Assembly (NCBI RefSeq): GCF_022419185.1
Contig: NZ_JAJOZK010000004.1
Coordinates: 62,001 to 126,000 of the forward strand
Origin: Thermomonas flagellata
Lineage (GTDB): Bacteria > Pseudomonadota > Gammaproteobacteria > Xanthomonadales > Xanthomonadaceae
Reading direction: 5' to 3'
Length of the DNA stretch: 64,000 nt
In this document: piece after piece, positions 1 through 11,935 of the stretch
Layout: every line of letters begins with the position of its first letter
How positions within the stretch are numbered: position 1 is the first letter of the stretch
Made by a program: the position numbers and the translations under genes
Notes under the pieces: generated by a model
Seen by the model: only the letters and a program-made list of their open reading frames with translations
What the model was told of the DNA's origin: nothing
Databases searched by the model: none

Positions 1-1035
<1,035 letters not shown>

Positions 1036-1036
1036 G

Positions 1037-2314
1037 ATGGACCTGGACCGTCCCGCGCCGGCCGACGCGCGTGCGGTCGCCCACCATGCCGCGCTGGACG
1101 CGCGCCTGGCGCGCGCGGCCAGGCCGCTGCGCCTGCTCAGCCTGGCCAGCTGGCCGGCGCGCGTGCAGCAGCGTTTCCTGGCCGACTGGGAACGCGGCCG
1201 GGTGCGCCTGCCCCGGCATGCCTATCCGCGCCACGACTTCGCCGAGGCCCGCCGCGAATGCGCCGCGGTGGCCGCCGCCGCGGACCCGGCGCATCCGCTC
1301 GGGCAGTACCTGATCGATTCGGCGCACAGCTGGGACCTGGCCGCGCAGCTGCTGGAGAACCTCGGCCGCCCGGCGGTCACCGGGTTGTCGATCGCGCTGT
1401 TCGGGCGGCCCGACCAGCCGCTGCCGGGCGGCGCCAGCACCCGCGAGGCGGCCAACCACTTCATCGCGATCGCCAACGACCTCGACCACGAGCTGCTCTC
1501 GCCCGCCGAGCAGGTGCAGATCTCGGCCACCGCGCTGTCGCTGCAGCTGCAGGCGGCGCTGGACGCCTACTTCGGCGAGCGCCTGATCCAGGTCGAGCTG
1601 GATCCCGAGCTGATCGCCAAGGCCGCCGCCGGGCCGACCCGGATCCGCCTGCGCGCCGGCGCCGCGTTCTCCGACTACGACCGCCACCAGCTGCTGCAGC
1701 ACGAGGCCTTCGTGCACTCGCTGACCGCGCTCAACGGCCAGCAGCAGGCGGTGCTGCCGAGCCTGGCGCTGTCCTCGCCGCGCACCACCGCGACCCAGGA
1801 GGGGCTGGCGGTGTTCGCCGAGCACATCACCGGCAGCATCGACATCGAGCGCATGAAGCGGGTCAGCCTGCGCATCGAGGCGGTGGCGATGGCGCTGGAG
1901 GGCGCGGACTTCTTGCAGGTGTTCCGCTATTTCCTGGACGCCGGGCAGAGCCCGGTGGAGAGCTTCACCTCGGCGCAGCGGGTGTTCCGCGGGGTGCCGG
2001 TGACCGGCGGCAGCGCCTTCACCAAGGACACCGTGTACCTGCGCGGGCTGATCGGGGTGCACACTTTCTTCCGCTGGGCGCTCAAGCACGACCGCCTGCG
2101 CCTGGGGCGGCTCTTGTTCGCCGGCAAGATGACCCTGGCCGACGTACGCCGGTTCGAGCCGCTGTTCGACGCCGGGGTGCTGCAGCCGCCGCGCTGGCTG
2201 CCGGAATGGGTGGCGCGCGCCAACGGCCTGGCCGGGATGCTGGCGTTCTCGCTGTTCGCCAACCAGATCCGGCTGGAGCAGATCGTCGATCCGGAGACCG
2301 TGGTCGAGCTGTGA
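1037..2314 (+). CDS. DUF1704 / flavohemoglobin expression-modulating QEGLA-motif protein, HEXXXH metallopeptidase-like
   Basis: 425-residue protein. The ATG at 1037 follows the rsgA stop directly and gives the usual family N-terminus. The eponymous QEGLA motif is at residues 254-258 (TTATQEGLAVFAEH). About 30 residues before it is HEAFVH (His222, Glu223, His227), a HEXXXH zinc-type motif; Glu255 of QEGLA would be a third ligand. Family knowledge: DUF1704 is also the catalytic domain of the animal tubulin carboxypeptidases of the MATCAP group, which use HEXXXH plus a downstream Glu. The bacterial substrate is unknown, and the 'flavohemoglobin expression-modulating' name comes only from annotation. 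Inference: a zinc metallopeptidase, probably cytoplasmic because no signal peptide is seen. Confidence 0.85.
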   Translation: MDLDRPAPADARAVAHHAALDARLARAARPLRLLSLASWPARVQQRFLADWERGRVRLPRHAYPRHDFAEARRECAAVAAAADPAHPLGQYLIDSAHSWDLAAQLLENLGRPAVTGLSIALFGRPDQPLPGGASTREAANHFIAIANDLDHELLSPAEQVQISATALSLQLQAALDAYFGERLIQVELDPELIAKAAAGPTRIRLRAGAAFSDYDRHQLLQHEAFVHSLTALNGQQQAVLPSLALSSPRTTATQEGLAVFAEHITGSIDIERMKRVSLRIEAVAMALEGADFLQVFRYFLDAGQSPVESFTSAQRVFRGVPVTGGSAFTKDTVYLRGLIGVHTFFRWALKHDRLRLGRLLFAGKMTLADVRRFEPLFDAGVLQPPRWLPEWVARANGLAGMLAFSLFANQIRLEQIVDPETVVEL

Positions 2315-2324
2315 GCGTGCGGCG

Positions 2325-3653
2325 TCAGCGCGGCAGCGGGTGCAGGCGGCCGTCGCGGCCGATCTCGTAGTCCGCCGGCGCGCCGGCCGGCACCAGTTCC
2401 ACCCGCGCCCCGATCGCGACCCCGGCGTACTGCGGGATGTCGTGGGTCAGGCGCCGGAACACCCAATCCTTCGCCCCCGGGGCCGGGCGCAGGCGCAGCA
2501 CGCCGTCGTCCGGCCGGGCCGCCACCGCCGCCGCGAGGGCCGGCGAGAACACCGCCTGCAGCCGCCCGACCCGCTGCAGGGCCAGCATCACCATCAGCCC
2601 ATGCAGCACGCTGAGCAGCGCATAGGCGGCGATCACCGCGCGCGCCGCGCCGCGCGCGCGCCGCCAGCCCGCCGCCAGCACCGCGGCGGCCAGTGCGGCC
2701 GCGCCATAGGCGTAGTGGTTCCACGCCGCGCCCAGCGGCAGCACCGGCAGCAGCGCCGCGCCGCTGCCGAGCAGCCACAGTGCGAGCAGGCGCGGCGCGC
2801 TGCGCCACAGCGCCCACAGCAGCGCCAGCCACAGCAGCGCGGCCAGCGCCACCGCCCACGGCCGCTGCCACAGGGTGAAGACCTCCAGCGCCGGCACCAG
2901 CGGCGCGAACAGCGGGTACTCCAGCCAGCGCAACGGCAGCTGCGCCAGCCCGAGGGTGTACTGGCCGCCGCTGCGCGGGGCGTGCAGCAGGGCCGGCAGC
3001 CGCAGCGCCAAGTACAGCGCGGCGACCGCGGCGGACGCCAGGCCCGCGGCCAGCCAGCGCGGGCGGCGCGCGCGGTCGAAGATCCAGGCCACCGCCAGCA
3101 GGGCCGGGATCGCCAGCGCCGCTTCCTTGGCCAGCAGCCCGACCGCGGTCGCCAGCGCCGCCGCCAGCGCCGCCTGCCAAGGCCGGCGCAGGTGCTGCAC
3201 CGCCAGCGCCAGCGCCAGCGCGGCCGCGACCCACAGCAGGTCGGCGAGGCAGCCGACCCAGCCGTGCGCATACGCCGCGAACGGGCTGAGCACGAAGCCG
3301 AGCGCCGCGAGCGCGGAGGCCCGCGGCGGCAGGCCGAAGCCGCGCGCGGCCAGCGCCAGCAGCGCCGCATTCAGGCTGCCGAGCGCGACCACTGCGGCAT
3401 GGAACAGCACCGGCAGCTCGAACAGCGCGCGCGAGAGCGCCATCCACAGCGCGAAGGTGAGCGGGCGGTACTGGAAGGTGTCGAACGCGCCCCAGCCGGG
3501 CGACGTGCCGGCCGCGGCGAACGCCGCCCACTGCAGCTCGTCGTGGCTGAAATAGCCGGGGTTGGCGATCAGCGGCCACTGCACCAGCAGGGCCAGCACG
3601 ACCACCCCCAGCGCCAGGCGTGCGCCGCCCGCGGGCAAGGCCGGCCGGGTCAT
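2325..3653 (-). CDS. Multi-pass membrane protein, GT-C glycosyltransferase-like
   Basis: 442-residue integral membrane protein with about ten hydrophobic helices. The start at 3653 (MTRPALPAGG) was chosen over the longer frame because the upstream extension is Arg-rich and has no membrane character. After the first helix comes a short loop with HDELQW, the position where GT-C (GT39/ArnT-like) enzymes carry their catalytic Asp/Glu. The last ~80 residues are soluble and could be periplasmic. Such enzymes transfer sugars from polyprenyl-phosphate donors on the periplasmic face. The substrate cannot be read from the sequence, and neighbours give no clue. It is convergent with the QEGLA gene with only 10 bp between stops. 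Confidence 0.6.
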   Translation of the reverse strand: MTRPALPAGGARLALGVVVLALLVQWPLIANPGYFSHDELQWAAFAAAGTSPGWGAFDTFQYRPLTFALWMALSRALFELPVLFHAAVVALGSLNAALLALAARGFGLPPRASALAALGFVLSPFAAYAHGWVGCLADLLWVAAALALALAVQHLRRPWQAALAAALATAVGLLAKEAALAIPALLAVAWIFDRARRPRWLAAGLASAAVAALYLALRLPALLHAPRSGGQYTLGLAQLPLRWLEYPLFAPLVPALEVFTLWQRPWAVALAALLWLALLWALWRSAPRLLALWLLGSGAALLPVLPLGAAWNHYAYGAAALAAAVLAAGWRRARGAARAVIAAYALLSVLHGLMVMLALQRVGRLQAVFSPALAAAVAARPDDGVLRLRPAPGAKDWVFRRLTHDIPQYAGVAIGARVELVPAGAPADYEIGRDGRLHPLPR

Positions 3654-3848
3654 GCGCGGACCATGCCGGCGGCGGGCGATGCCAGCGCGGCGTGCGCCGC
3701 GCACCGGCGCGCGGCCGATCCGCGGGCCTGCCGCGGCCCGCCCCGTGCCTGCGTTGCTCGCGCGCGCCGCCGCTGCATCGTCCCTCCCGCGCCGGTGTCC
3801 GTCCGCCCGGCGCTATCATGACCGATCCCTCGAAGCGGGACGCCGCCG
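3654..3848. promoter_or_regulatory. Divergent intergenic region upstream of maeB
   Basis: A 195-bp divergent gap between the membrane protein gene and maeB, so it must contain promoters for both. A TATCAT hexamer at about 3812-3817 lies 31 bp before the maeB ATG and could be a -10 element. No matching -35 element was found at 16-18 bp. No operator-like palindrome stands out against the GC-rich background. Confidence 0.3.
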
Positions 3849-6143
<2,295 letters not shown>

Positions 6144-6162
6144 AAACACCCGGGTAAATACG

Positions 6163-6200
6163 CCGGACCCCGCCATCGCTCCCGCGGCGGCGGGGTCCGG
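6163..6200 (+). terminator. Hairpin after maeB, possible terminator
   Basis: A perfect 12-bp inverted repeat, CCGGACCCCGCC (6163-6174) and GGCGGGGTCCGG (6189-6200), with a 14-nt loop lies 20 bp after the maeB stop. No U-run follows, so termination efficiency is uncertain. The sequence directly after it (gctagact, about 6206) could be the -10 region for aceE. Confidence 0.5.
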
Positions 6201-6241
6201 CCCTGCTAGACTGCCGGCGCCCACCCGTTCCGGAGCGCGCC

Positions 6242-8932
6242 ATGCACTGGCTCAACGACATGCTGCACGACGATCCCGACCCGCAGGAGACCCGCGAGTG
6301 GATCGAGGCGCTCAAGGCGGTGATCGACCACGCCGGCCCCGAGCGCGCGCACCAGCTGCTGGAGGGCATGGTCGAGCTGACCCGGCGCGCCGGGGCGCAC
6401 CTGCCGTTCGCGCCGACCACCGAATACATCAACACCATCCCGCCGCACCTCGAGCCGGCCTTCCCGGGCGATGCCGGGATGGAGTGGAAGCTGCGCTCGA
6501 TGATCCGCTGGAACGCGATGGCGATGGTGGTGCGCGCCAACCGCAAGCCGGGCGAACTGGGCGGCCACATCGCCAGCTTCGCCAGCTCGGCGACCCTGTA
6601 CGACGTCGGCTTCAACCATTTCTGGCGTGCTCCGCACGCGGGCCACCCGGGCGATCTGGTGTTCATCCAGGGCCACAGCGCGCCCGGTATCTACGCCCGC
6701 GCATTCCTCGAGGGCCGCCTGAGCGAGTCCCAGATCGACCATTTCCGGATGGAGGTCGACGGCCGCGGGGTGTCCAGCTACCCGCATCCGTGGCTGATGC
6801 CCGACTTCTGGCAGGCACCGACGGTGAGCATGGGCCTGGGGCCGATCGCCGCGATCTACCAGGCGCGCAGCTGGAAGTATCTGGAGGCGCGCGGGCTGAT
6901 GCCGAAGACCGACCGCAAGGTGTGGTGCTTCCTCGGCGACGGCGAGACCGACGAGCCCGAATCGCTGGGCGCGATCGGCGTGGCCGGGCGCGAAGGGCTG
7001 GACAACCTGATCTTCGTGGTCAACTGCAACCTGCAGCGGCTGGATGGCCCGGTGCGCGGCAACGGCAAGATCATCCAGGAGCTGGAGGGCCAGTTCCGCG
7101 GCGCCGGCTGGAACGTGATCAAGCTGGTCTGGGGCAGCTACTGGGACCCGCTGCTGGCCAAGGACAGCAGCGGCATGCTGCGCAAGCTGATGATGGAGAC
7201 CGTCGACGGCGAGTACCAGAATTGCAAGGCCTTCGGCGGCGCCTACACCCGCGAGCATTTCTTCGGCAAGTACCCGGAGACCCGCGCGCTGGTCGCCAAC
7301 CTGTCCGACGAGGACATCTGGCGCCTCAACCGCGGCGGCCACGACCCGCACAAGGTCTATGCCGCCTACGACGCCGCGGTGAAGACCAGCGGCCAGCCGA
7401 CCGTGATCCTGGCCAAGACCGTGAAGGGCTACGGCATGGGCGGGGCGGGCGAGTCGCTCAACCCGACCCACCAGACCAAGAAGCTGGACAACGACGCAGT
7501 GCGCGCCTTCCGCGACCGCTTCCGGCTGCCGATCGACGACGACCAGCTCAAGGACGGGGCGATCCCGTTCTACCGCCCGGACGAAAAGTCGCCCGAGCTG
7601 GAATACCTGCGCGCGCGCCGCGCCGCGCTCGGCGGCTACCTGCCGCAGCGCCGGCGCAAGGCCAGCCAGCCGCTCGAGGTGCCGCCGCTGGCGACCTTCG
7701 AGCGCCTGCTGAAGTCCACCGGCGAGCGCGAGATCAGCACCACCATGGCGTTCGTGCAGATGCTCAACATCCTCCTGCGCGACAAGCAGGTCGGGCCGCG
7801 CTGCGTGCCGATCGTGGCCGACGAGGCGCGCACCTTCGGCATGGAGGGCCTGTTCCGCCAGCTCGGCATCTACGCCCCGCAGGGCCAGAAGTACAAGCCG
7901 GTGGACGCCGACCAGCTGATGTTCTACCGCGAGGACGCGGCCGGGCAGGTGCTGGAGGAGGGCATCACCGAGGCCGGCGCGTTCGCCAGCTGGATGGCGC
8001 TGGCCACCAGCTACAGCACCAACGACCTGCCGATGCTGCCGTTCTACATCTACTACTCGATGTTCGGCTTCCAGCGCGTCGGCGACGCCGCCTGGCAGGC
8101 CGGGGACATGCGCGCGCGCGGCTTCCTGCTCGGCGGCACCTCCGGGCGCACCACCCTCAACGGCGAGGGATTGCAGCACGAGGACGGCCACAGCCACGTG
8201 CACGCCAGCGTGATCCCCAACTGCCGCAGCTACGACCCGACCTTCGCCTACGAGGTGGTGACCATCGTCCAGCACGGCATGCAGCGGATGCTGGCCGAGC
8301 AGCACGACGAGTACTGGTACCTCACCCTGATGAACGAGAACTACCCGCACCCGGACATGCCGGAGGGCAGCGCGGAGGGCATCATCCGGGGCATGTACCT
8401 GCTGCGCGACGGCGGCCGCCCGAAGAAGCGCGAGCTGCGCGTGCAGCTGCTCGGCAGCGGCGCCATCCTGCGCGAGGTGATCGCCGCCGCCGACCTGCTG
8501 GATGCCGACTTCGGGATCAAGGCCGACCTCTGGTCCTGCCCCAGCTTCACCGAGCTGGCGCGCGACGGCCACGACGCCGAGCGCTGGAACCGCTTCCACC
8601 CGGAGGCCAAGACGCCGCGCACGCCGTGGGTCACCCAGCAGCTGCAGGGCCGCCAGGGCCCGGCGATCGCCGCCACCGACTACGTGCGCGCGTTCGCCAA
8701 CCAGATCCGCGAGTTCGTGCCGATGCGCTACCACGTGCTCGGCACCGACGGCTACGGGCGCAGCGACACCCGCGCCAACCTGCGCCGCCACTTCGAGGTG
8801 GACCGCTTCCACGTGGCGCACGCCGCGGTCGCCGCGCTCGCGGCCGAGGGCAAGCTCACCGCCAAGGACGTGGCGCGCGCGATCAAGCTGTACAAGCTCG
8901 ACCCGGACAAGCCCAACCCGCTGCACGCCTGA
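6242..8932 (+). CDS. aceE: Pyruvate dehydrogenase E1 component, homodimeric type
   Basis: Thiamine-diphosphate-dependent E1 of the pyruvate dehydrogenase complex: decarboxylates pyruvate and reductively acetylates the lipoyl domain of E2. At 896 residues it is the single-chain (alpha2) gammaproteobacterial type. The ThDP/Mg2+ motif begins GDGETDEPES at about residue 231 and ends near FVVNCNLQRLDG. Conserved blocks include the N-terminal EYINTI region, HQTKKL, and the late EDGHSHVHASVIPNC. Start ATG 6242 has upstream GGAG. No aceF (E2) or lpd (E3) is adjacent: the next gene is on the opposite strand, so the E2 and E3 genes must be elsewhere. Just upstream, maeB makes its substrate pyruvate. 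Confidence 0.97.
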   Translation: MHWLNDMLHDDPDPQETREWIEALKAVIDHAGPERAHQLLEGMVELTRRAGAHLPFAPTTEYINTIPPHLEPAFPGDAGMEWKLRSMIRWNAMAMVVRANRKPGELGGHIASFASSATLYDVGFNHFWRAPHAGHPGDLVFIQGHSAPGIYARAFLEGRLSESQIDHFRMEVDGRGVSSYPHPWLMPDFWQAPTVSMGLGPIAAIYQARSWKYLEARGLMPKTDRKVWCFLGDGETDEPESLGAIGVAGREGLDNLIFVVNCNLQRLDGPVRGNGKIIQELEGQFRGAGWNVIKLVWGSYWDPLLAKDSSGMLRKLMMETVDGEYQNCKAFGGAYTREHFFGKYPETRALVANLSDEDIWRLNRGGHDPHKVYAAYDAAVKTSGQPTVILAKTVKGYGMGGAGESLNPTHQTKKLDNDAVRAFRDRFRLPIDDDQLKDGAIPFYRPDEKSPELEYLRARRAALGGYLPQRRRKASQPLEVPPLATFERLLKSTGEREISTTMAFVQMLNILLRDKQVGPRCVPIVADEARTFGMEGLFRQLGIYAPQGQKYKPVDADQLMFYREDAAGQVLEEGITEAGAFASWMALATSYSTNDLPMLPFYIYYSMFGFQRVGDAAWQAGDMRARGFLLGGTSGRTTLNGEGLQHEDGHSHVHASVIPNCRSYDPTFAYEVVTIVQHGMQRMLAEQHDEYWYLTLMNENYPHPDMPEGSAEGIIRGMYLLRDGGRPKKRELRVQLLGSGAILREVIAAADLLDADFGIKADLWSCPSFTELARDGHDAERWNRFHPEAKTPRTPWVTQQLQGRQGPAIAATDYVRAFANQIREFVPMRYHVLGTDGYGRSDTRANLRRHFEVDRFHVAHAAVAALAAEGKLTAKDVARAIKLYKLDPDKPNPLHA

Positions 8933-8995
8933 GCCGGGCGCGCGCGTGGCCGCCGCGCGCGGCGGCGTCGCCCGGTTCGCGGCAGGACGGGCCGC

Positions 8996-9772
8996 TCACT
9001 CCGGCGCGCGCGCCGGATTGGGCAGCCACCCGCCGGGGAAGCGCCGGCGCAGCCAGACGGTCTGCAGCACCAGCACCGCGGCGATCGCCAGCGCCAGCCA
9101 GGCGGCCACCGCCGCGCCCGCCATCGCGCTGTCGGACTGCTGCACGTACACCGCGACCAGTGCCCACACCGCGGCGATCACGTAGTCCACGTTGCCGCGC
9201 ATGCGCCGGTTCACCGCCAGCAGCAGCGCCGCCGCGAGCGCGTACAGCAGCAGGCTCCACGGCAGTTGGCGCGCGGTGTCGGCCAGCCGGTAGGCGACGA
9301 TCGCCTGCGCCAGGTTGAGGAAGGCCGCCAGCGACAGCCAGCCGGCGTGCAGCGACAGCGGCAGCCAGGCCCATTGCCACTGCCCGGCCTGCGGCGTGCC
9401 ATCGTCGGACAGGATCACCGCGCAGCGGATCAGGCAGGCGGCGGCGGCGAAGATCACCAGCACGCACAGCCAGAACCAGCCCTGCGCGAACAGCGGCATC
9501 CACACGCAGGTCAGCAGGAAGCCTAAGGCCGCCCACGGCGCGATCCGCGCCACGGTGTCGTCACGGCGGCGCGCGCCGGTGGCCTGCCACACCGCATAGC
9601 CGAGATCGAGCAGGAAGATCAGGCCCCAGATCGAGAAGGCGTAGCCGGCGGCGATCAGCAGGGTCGGGTAGCGCGCGGAGACGGTGGCGTTGTCCGGGCC
9701 GAAGGCGCCGGTCTGCGAGAGCCAGGCCACCACCGGCATGGCGATCGCGGTCAGCAGGACGAGCAGGCGCAT
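8996..9772 (-). CDS. TspO/MBR-like tryptophan-rich membrane protein
   Basis: 258 residues with about seven hydrophobic segments and many Trp residues, with no large soluble domain. The segments GYAFSIWGLIF (around residues 43-53) and PLSLHAGWLSLAAFLNL resemble the tryptophan-rich sensory protein/TspO-like family, in which PxGYAFSIWG and PFSxYxGW are typical. These proteins are often linked to tetrapyrrole or photosensory functions, but no partner gene is nearby, so the role here is unknown. Start ATG 9772 is the first in frame and precedes the first helix. It is divergent from the small gene at 9909 and convergent with aceE. Confidence 0.6.
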   Translation of the reverse strand: MRLLVLLTAIAMPVVAWLSQTGAFGPDNATVSARYPTLLIAAGYAFSIWGLIFLLDLGYAVWQATGARRRDDTVARIAPWAALGFLLTCVWMPLFAQGWFWLCVLVIFAAAACLIRCAVILSDDGTPQAGQWQWAWLPLSLHAGWLSLAAFLNLAQAIVAYRLADTARQLPWSLLLYALAAALLLAVNRRMRGNVDYVIAAVWALVAVYVQQSDSAMAGAAVAAWLALAIAAVLVLQTVWLRRRFPGGWLPNPARAPE

Positions 9773-9860
9773 CGACGGGCTCCGGTCGGGGCTGAACGCC
9801 AGCTTAGCGAGAACGGGCGTCGGCGGGAGCGTGACTTCCGGCCCATGGCGGCGCAGGCAT

Positions 9861-9884
9861 GGTGTATTACATTACCAACACACC
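9861..9884. promoter_or_regulatory. GGTG-N16-CACC operator-like site
   Basis: GGTG at 9861-9864 and CACC at 9881-9884 are separated by exactly 16 bp of AT-richer sequence containing TATTACATTACC, directly upstream of the small gene at 9909. As I recall, GGTG-N16-CACC is the operator form described for YtrA-subfamily GntR repressors in Xanthomonas. No gntR or ABC transporter gene is adjacent here, so the regulator would act in trans. Confidence 0.4.
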
Positions 9885-9908
9885 ACTTCACCAGCACAGG
9901 AGTTCGCC

Positions 9909-10118
9909 ATGTTCCTGCTCGATTCCGCCGCCGATCCGCGCCAGACCCTGGTCTATGCCGAGCGCCGCCGCTTCCCGCGCAGCGCCGACGCCGGCCAGCC
10001 GGCCCCCGGCCGCATCCACCGCGAACGCGACTTCGGGGTCGGCTACGGCAGCAGCAGCGGCTATGGCAGCAACCGCCGCTACGCGGTCGCGTCCGGTTCC
10101 TACTTCCGCTGCCGTTGA
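9909..10118 (+). CDS. Small Gly/Ser/Tyr/Arg-rich hypothetical protein
   Basis: 69-residue protein. A good ribosome-binding site (AGGAG, 9898-9902) lies 6 bp before ATG 9909, which is why this start was preferred over the long upstream extension of the same frame. The sequence starts MFLLDSAADPRQTLVYAERRR, has a Pro-rich middle and ends in a low-complexity part (GYGSSSGYGSNRRY) followed by SYFRCR. There is no signal peptide and no membrane helix. I do not recognise a family. Support for it being real comes from the ribosome-binding site and the operator-like palindrome immediately upstream (9861-9884). It could be a small regulator leader gene or a conserved xanthomonad small protein. Confidence 0.55.
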   Translation: MFLLDSAADPRQTLVYAERRRFPRSADAGQPAPGRIHRERDFGVGYGSSSGYGSNRRYAVASGSYFRCR

Positions 10119-10187
10119 AGAGGAAAGGAGCCGGTCGACCGGCCGCCGCGCCCTCCCTGCGACGGCCGCCTCCGGGTGGTGAGGGGG

Positions 10188-10808
10188 TCACGGTTCCTCG
10201 TCGTGCGGGTGCGGGCCGGACCCCTTGCCGGCCCGCACCCGTCCGACCTCCGCGCACAGCGCCGGGAAGAAGGCGTCGAATCCGCGGTCGATCATGGCCT
10301 GCTGCGTGCGCAGCAGCGGCAGGCAGGCGCGCAGCCGCTCCCCATGCCGCGACAGCCGCCCAGCCAGCCCGATGATCGCCGCGTCCACCTGCGCACGGCG
10401 GCGATAGCCGCCGAGCCAGTCCTCCGCGGCCATCCGCGGTGCCAGCGCCGCCAACCGCGGCGGCAACTGCGCGCGGTGGGTGGCGAGCACGCCATACACC
10501 CGCCGGCAGAACGCCGCTAGCGGCTCGTCCTGCCAATACGCGGGATCGCGGGCGAGGCAGTGGTCGAAATACACGTCCAGCACGATCCCGGCGAAGCGGC
10601 GATAGGGGCCGAAGCCGGCACGCAGGGTCACGATCCGCGGATGCCGGTCGGTCCAGGTATCGACATGCCGGTGCAGCAGGATCTCGGCACGCACCTCGGC
10701 CGGCCAGGCGTCCGCCGGCGGCGGCCCGCGCACGAAATCCCCCAGCAGCGCGCCGAGGATCGCGGCGTCCGAATGCCGGGCCAGCCAGGCATGCGCCAGG
10801 TAGTTCAT
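10188..10808 (-). CDS. acpH: ACP phosphodiesterase family protein
   Basis: 206 residues. The start MNYLAHAWLA, followed by LLGDFVRG and LHRHVDTWTDRHP, is characteristic of the AcpH/DUF479 family. These enzymes hydrolyse the 4'-phosphopantetheine arm from holo-acyl carrier protein and are HD-like metal-dependent phosphodiesterases; the conserved His/Asp residues in HRHVDTWTDRH and DVYFDHCL fit this. Start ATG 10808 was chosen because the ORF upstream is low-complexity Arg/Pro-rich sequence. The C-terminal ~15 residues (GKGSGPHPHDEEP) are a charged tail. No fatty acid genes are adjacent. Confidence 0.85.
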   Translation of the reverse strand: MNYLAHAWLARHSDAAILGALLGDFVRGPPPADAWPAEVRAEILLHRHVDTWTDRHPRIVTLRAGFGPYRRFAGIVLDVYFDHCLARDPAYWQDEPLAAFCRRVYGVLATHRAQLPPRLAALAPRMAAEDWLGGYRRRAQVDAAIIGLAGRLSRHGERLRACLPLLRTQQAMIDRGFDAFFPALCAEVGRVRAGKGSGPHPHDEEP

Positions 10809-10900
10809 GCCGGATGCGCGCGCGCCGGCGGTGATTGACGCCCGGCGGCGGCCGTCACAGGATGACGGCGCGGCCTGCCGCCGCCCACCGGAGCACGTCG

Positions 10901-11296
10901 ATGCGCCCCACCGTCCTCCTGCTGCTGGCGCCGCTGGCGCTGGCGGCCTGCCAGCCCAAGACTCCGGATGCCGCGCCGGCCGCCGCGGCACCCAGCGCGC
11001 CCGCCCCGACGGCGCCGGCCGCGCCCGCGGCGCCCAGCGCGCCCGCATCCTCGGCCGCCACGGCGTGGCCGTCCAGCCTGGTCGTGGTCGGCGACGGCTA
11101 CCCCAACGCCGGCGACCCGTGCCGGCGGATCGGGGAGAGCGCGGACACCGCCGACCTGCTCGACGATGCCGCCGACCTGGTCGGCTGCCCCGGCGGGGCG
11201 CAGGCCCCGGCCGTGCTCGCGCTGGTGGAGGGGCATGGCGGCCGCGTGGTCAAGCAGTACGAGGACGTGACCCTGGTCTCGGTGCCGCGGCGCTGA
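10901..11296 (+). CDS. Small putative lipoprotein with Ala/Pro-rich linker
   Basis: 131 residues. The N-terminus MRPTVLLLLAPLALAACQP is a lipoprotein signal with lipobox LAAC (Cys16). It is followed by a ~35-residue Ala/Pro/Ser linker of the kind that spans to the peptidoglycan, then a ~70-residue globular C-terminus with four acidic segments (DTADLLDDAADLVGCP). ATG 10901 was chosen for the signal peptide. The function is unknown. Similar short lipoproteins are common in the family. It is divergent from acpH (92 bp gap) and convergent with the DUF3016 gene (6 bp between stops). Confidence 0.65.
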   Translation: MRPTVLLLLAPLALAACQPKTPDAAPAAAAPSAPAPTAPAAPAAPSAPASSAATAWPSSLVVVGDGYPNAGDPCRRIGESADTADLLDDAADLVGCPGGAQAPAVLALVEGHGGRVVKQYEDVTLVSVPRR

Positions 11297-11302
11297 GCCG
11301 GC

Positions 11303-11863
11303 TCAGCGCCGCGCGCCGAACTCGCGCCGCAGCCAGTCGTCCACCATCCGCTTCTCGTAGCGCAGCGGGTCGCTGTCGCTGATGGGGCTGGCGCCGAGCA
11401 GGTACCCGGGCTCGACCAGCCTGCGCTCGCCTTCGGCCAGCACCTTGCCGTCGGCCGCGCGCAGCACGAAGCGCACGGTCATGCGCGGCGGGTAGATGTC
11501 GCGCATGTAGCGGATGTCCTGCGCCGCCGGCCCGTGCCAGGGCTCGTAGCCGCCGGCGCGGTCGATGTCGAGGACGGTGAGGTCGAGCGTCTCGCCCGGC
11601 GGCAGGATCGCTTCCGCGCGCTGGCGCATGTAGCGCATGAGGTCGAGGAACCACGGCCCGCGGGCGGCGGCGTAGCGGTTGGGACTGTCGCGGATCTCGG
11701 TGAAGTCCGCCGGATTGGCCCACTGGATCTCGACCCGGCCGTCGTTCGGCAGCGCGCGCGGGTAGCCGGGGGAGAGCATGTCCGGGCCGCGCGGCACGCT
11801 GGCGCAGGCGGCCAGCGCGAGCATGCCGGCGAGCAGGGCGGTCAGGGAGGCGGGACGGCGCAT
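11303..11863 (-). CDS. DUF3016 putative lipoprotein
   Basis: 186 residues. The signal peptide MRRPASLTALLAGMLALAAC has a lipobox LAAC at residue 20, so it is probably lipid-anchored in the envelope. The mature part has the DUF3016 pattern: EIQWANPADFTEIRDSPN, a W-x-LDLMRYMRQRAE block, LDLTVLDIDRAGGYEPWHG, and a C-terminal KRMVDDWLRREF. The family is widespread in Gammaproteobacteria and uncharacterised. The gene stands alone; a potential ribosome-binding site (GGAG) lies just upstream of the ATG. Confidence 0.75.
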   Translation of the reverse strand: MRRPASLTALLAGMLALAACASVPRGPDMLSPGYPRALPNDGRVEIQWANPADFTEIRDSPNRYAAARGPWFLDLMRYMRQRAEAILPPGETLDLTVLDIDRAGGYEPWHGPAAQDIRYMRDIYPPRMTVRFVLRAADGKVLAEGERRLVEPGYLLGASPISDSDPLRYEKRMVDDWLRREFGARR

Positions 11864-11935
11864 GGCAAGCTCCGGTGGGGTGGCACGCCCGGAGTGTGCC
11901 GCATGCCGGCGCCGAGCGGCCGCGACCGGCGGCGA

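Noticed and set aside
3812-3817. TATCAT as a full maeB promoter
   Set aside because: No -35 at proper distance; kept only as a weak note.
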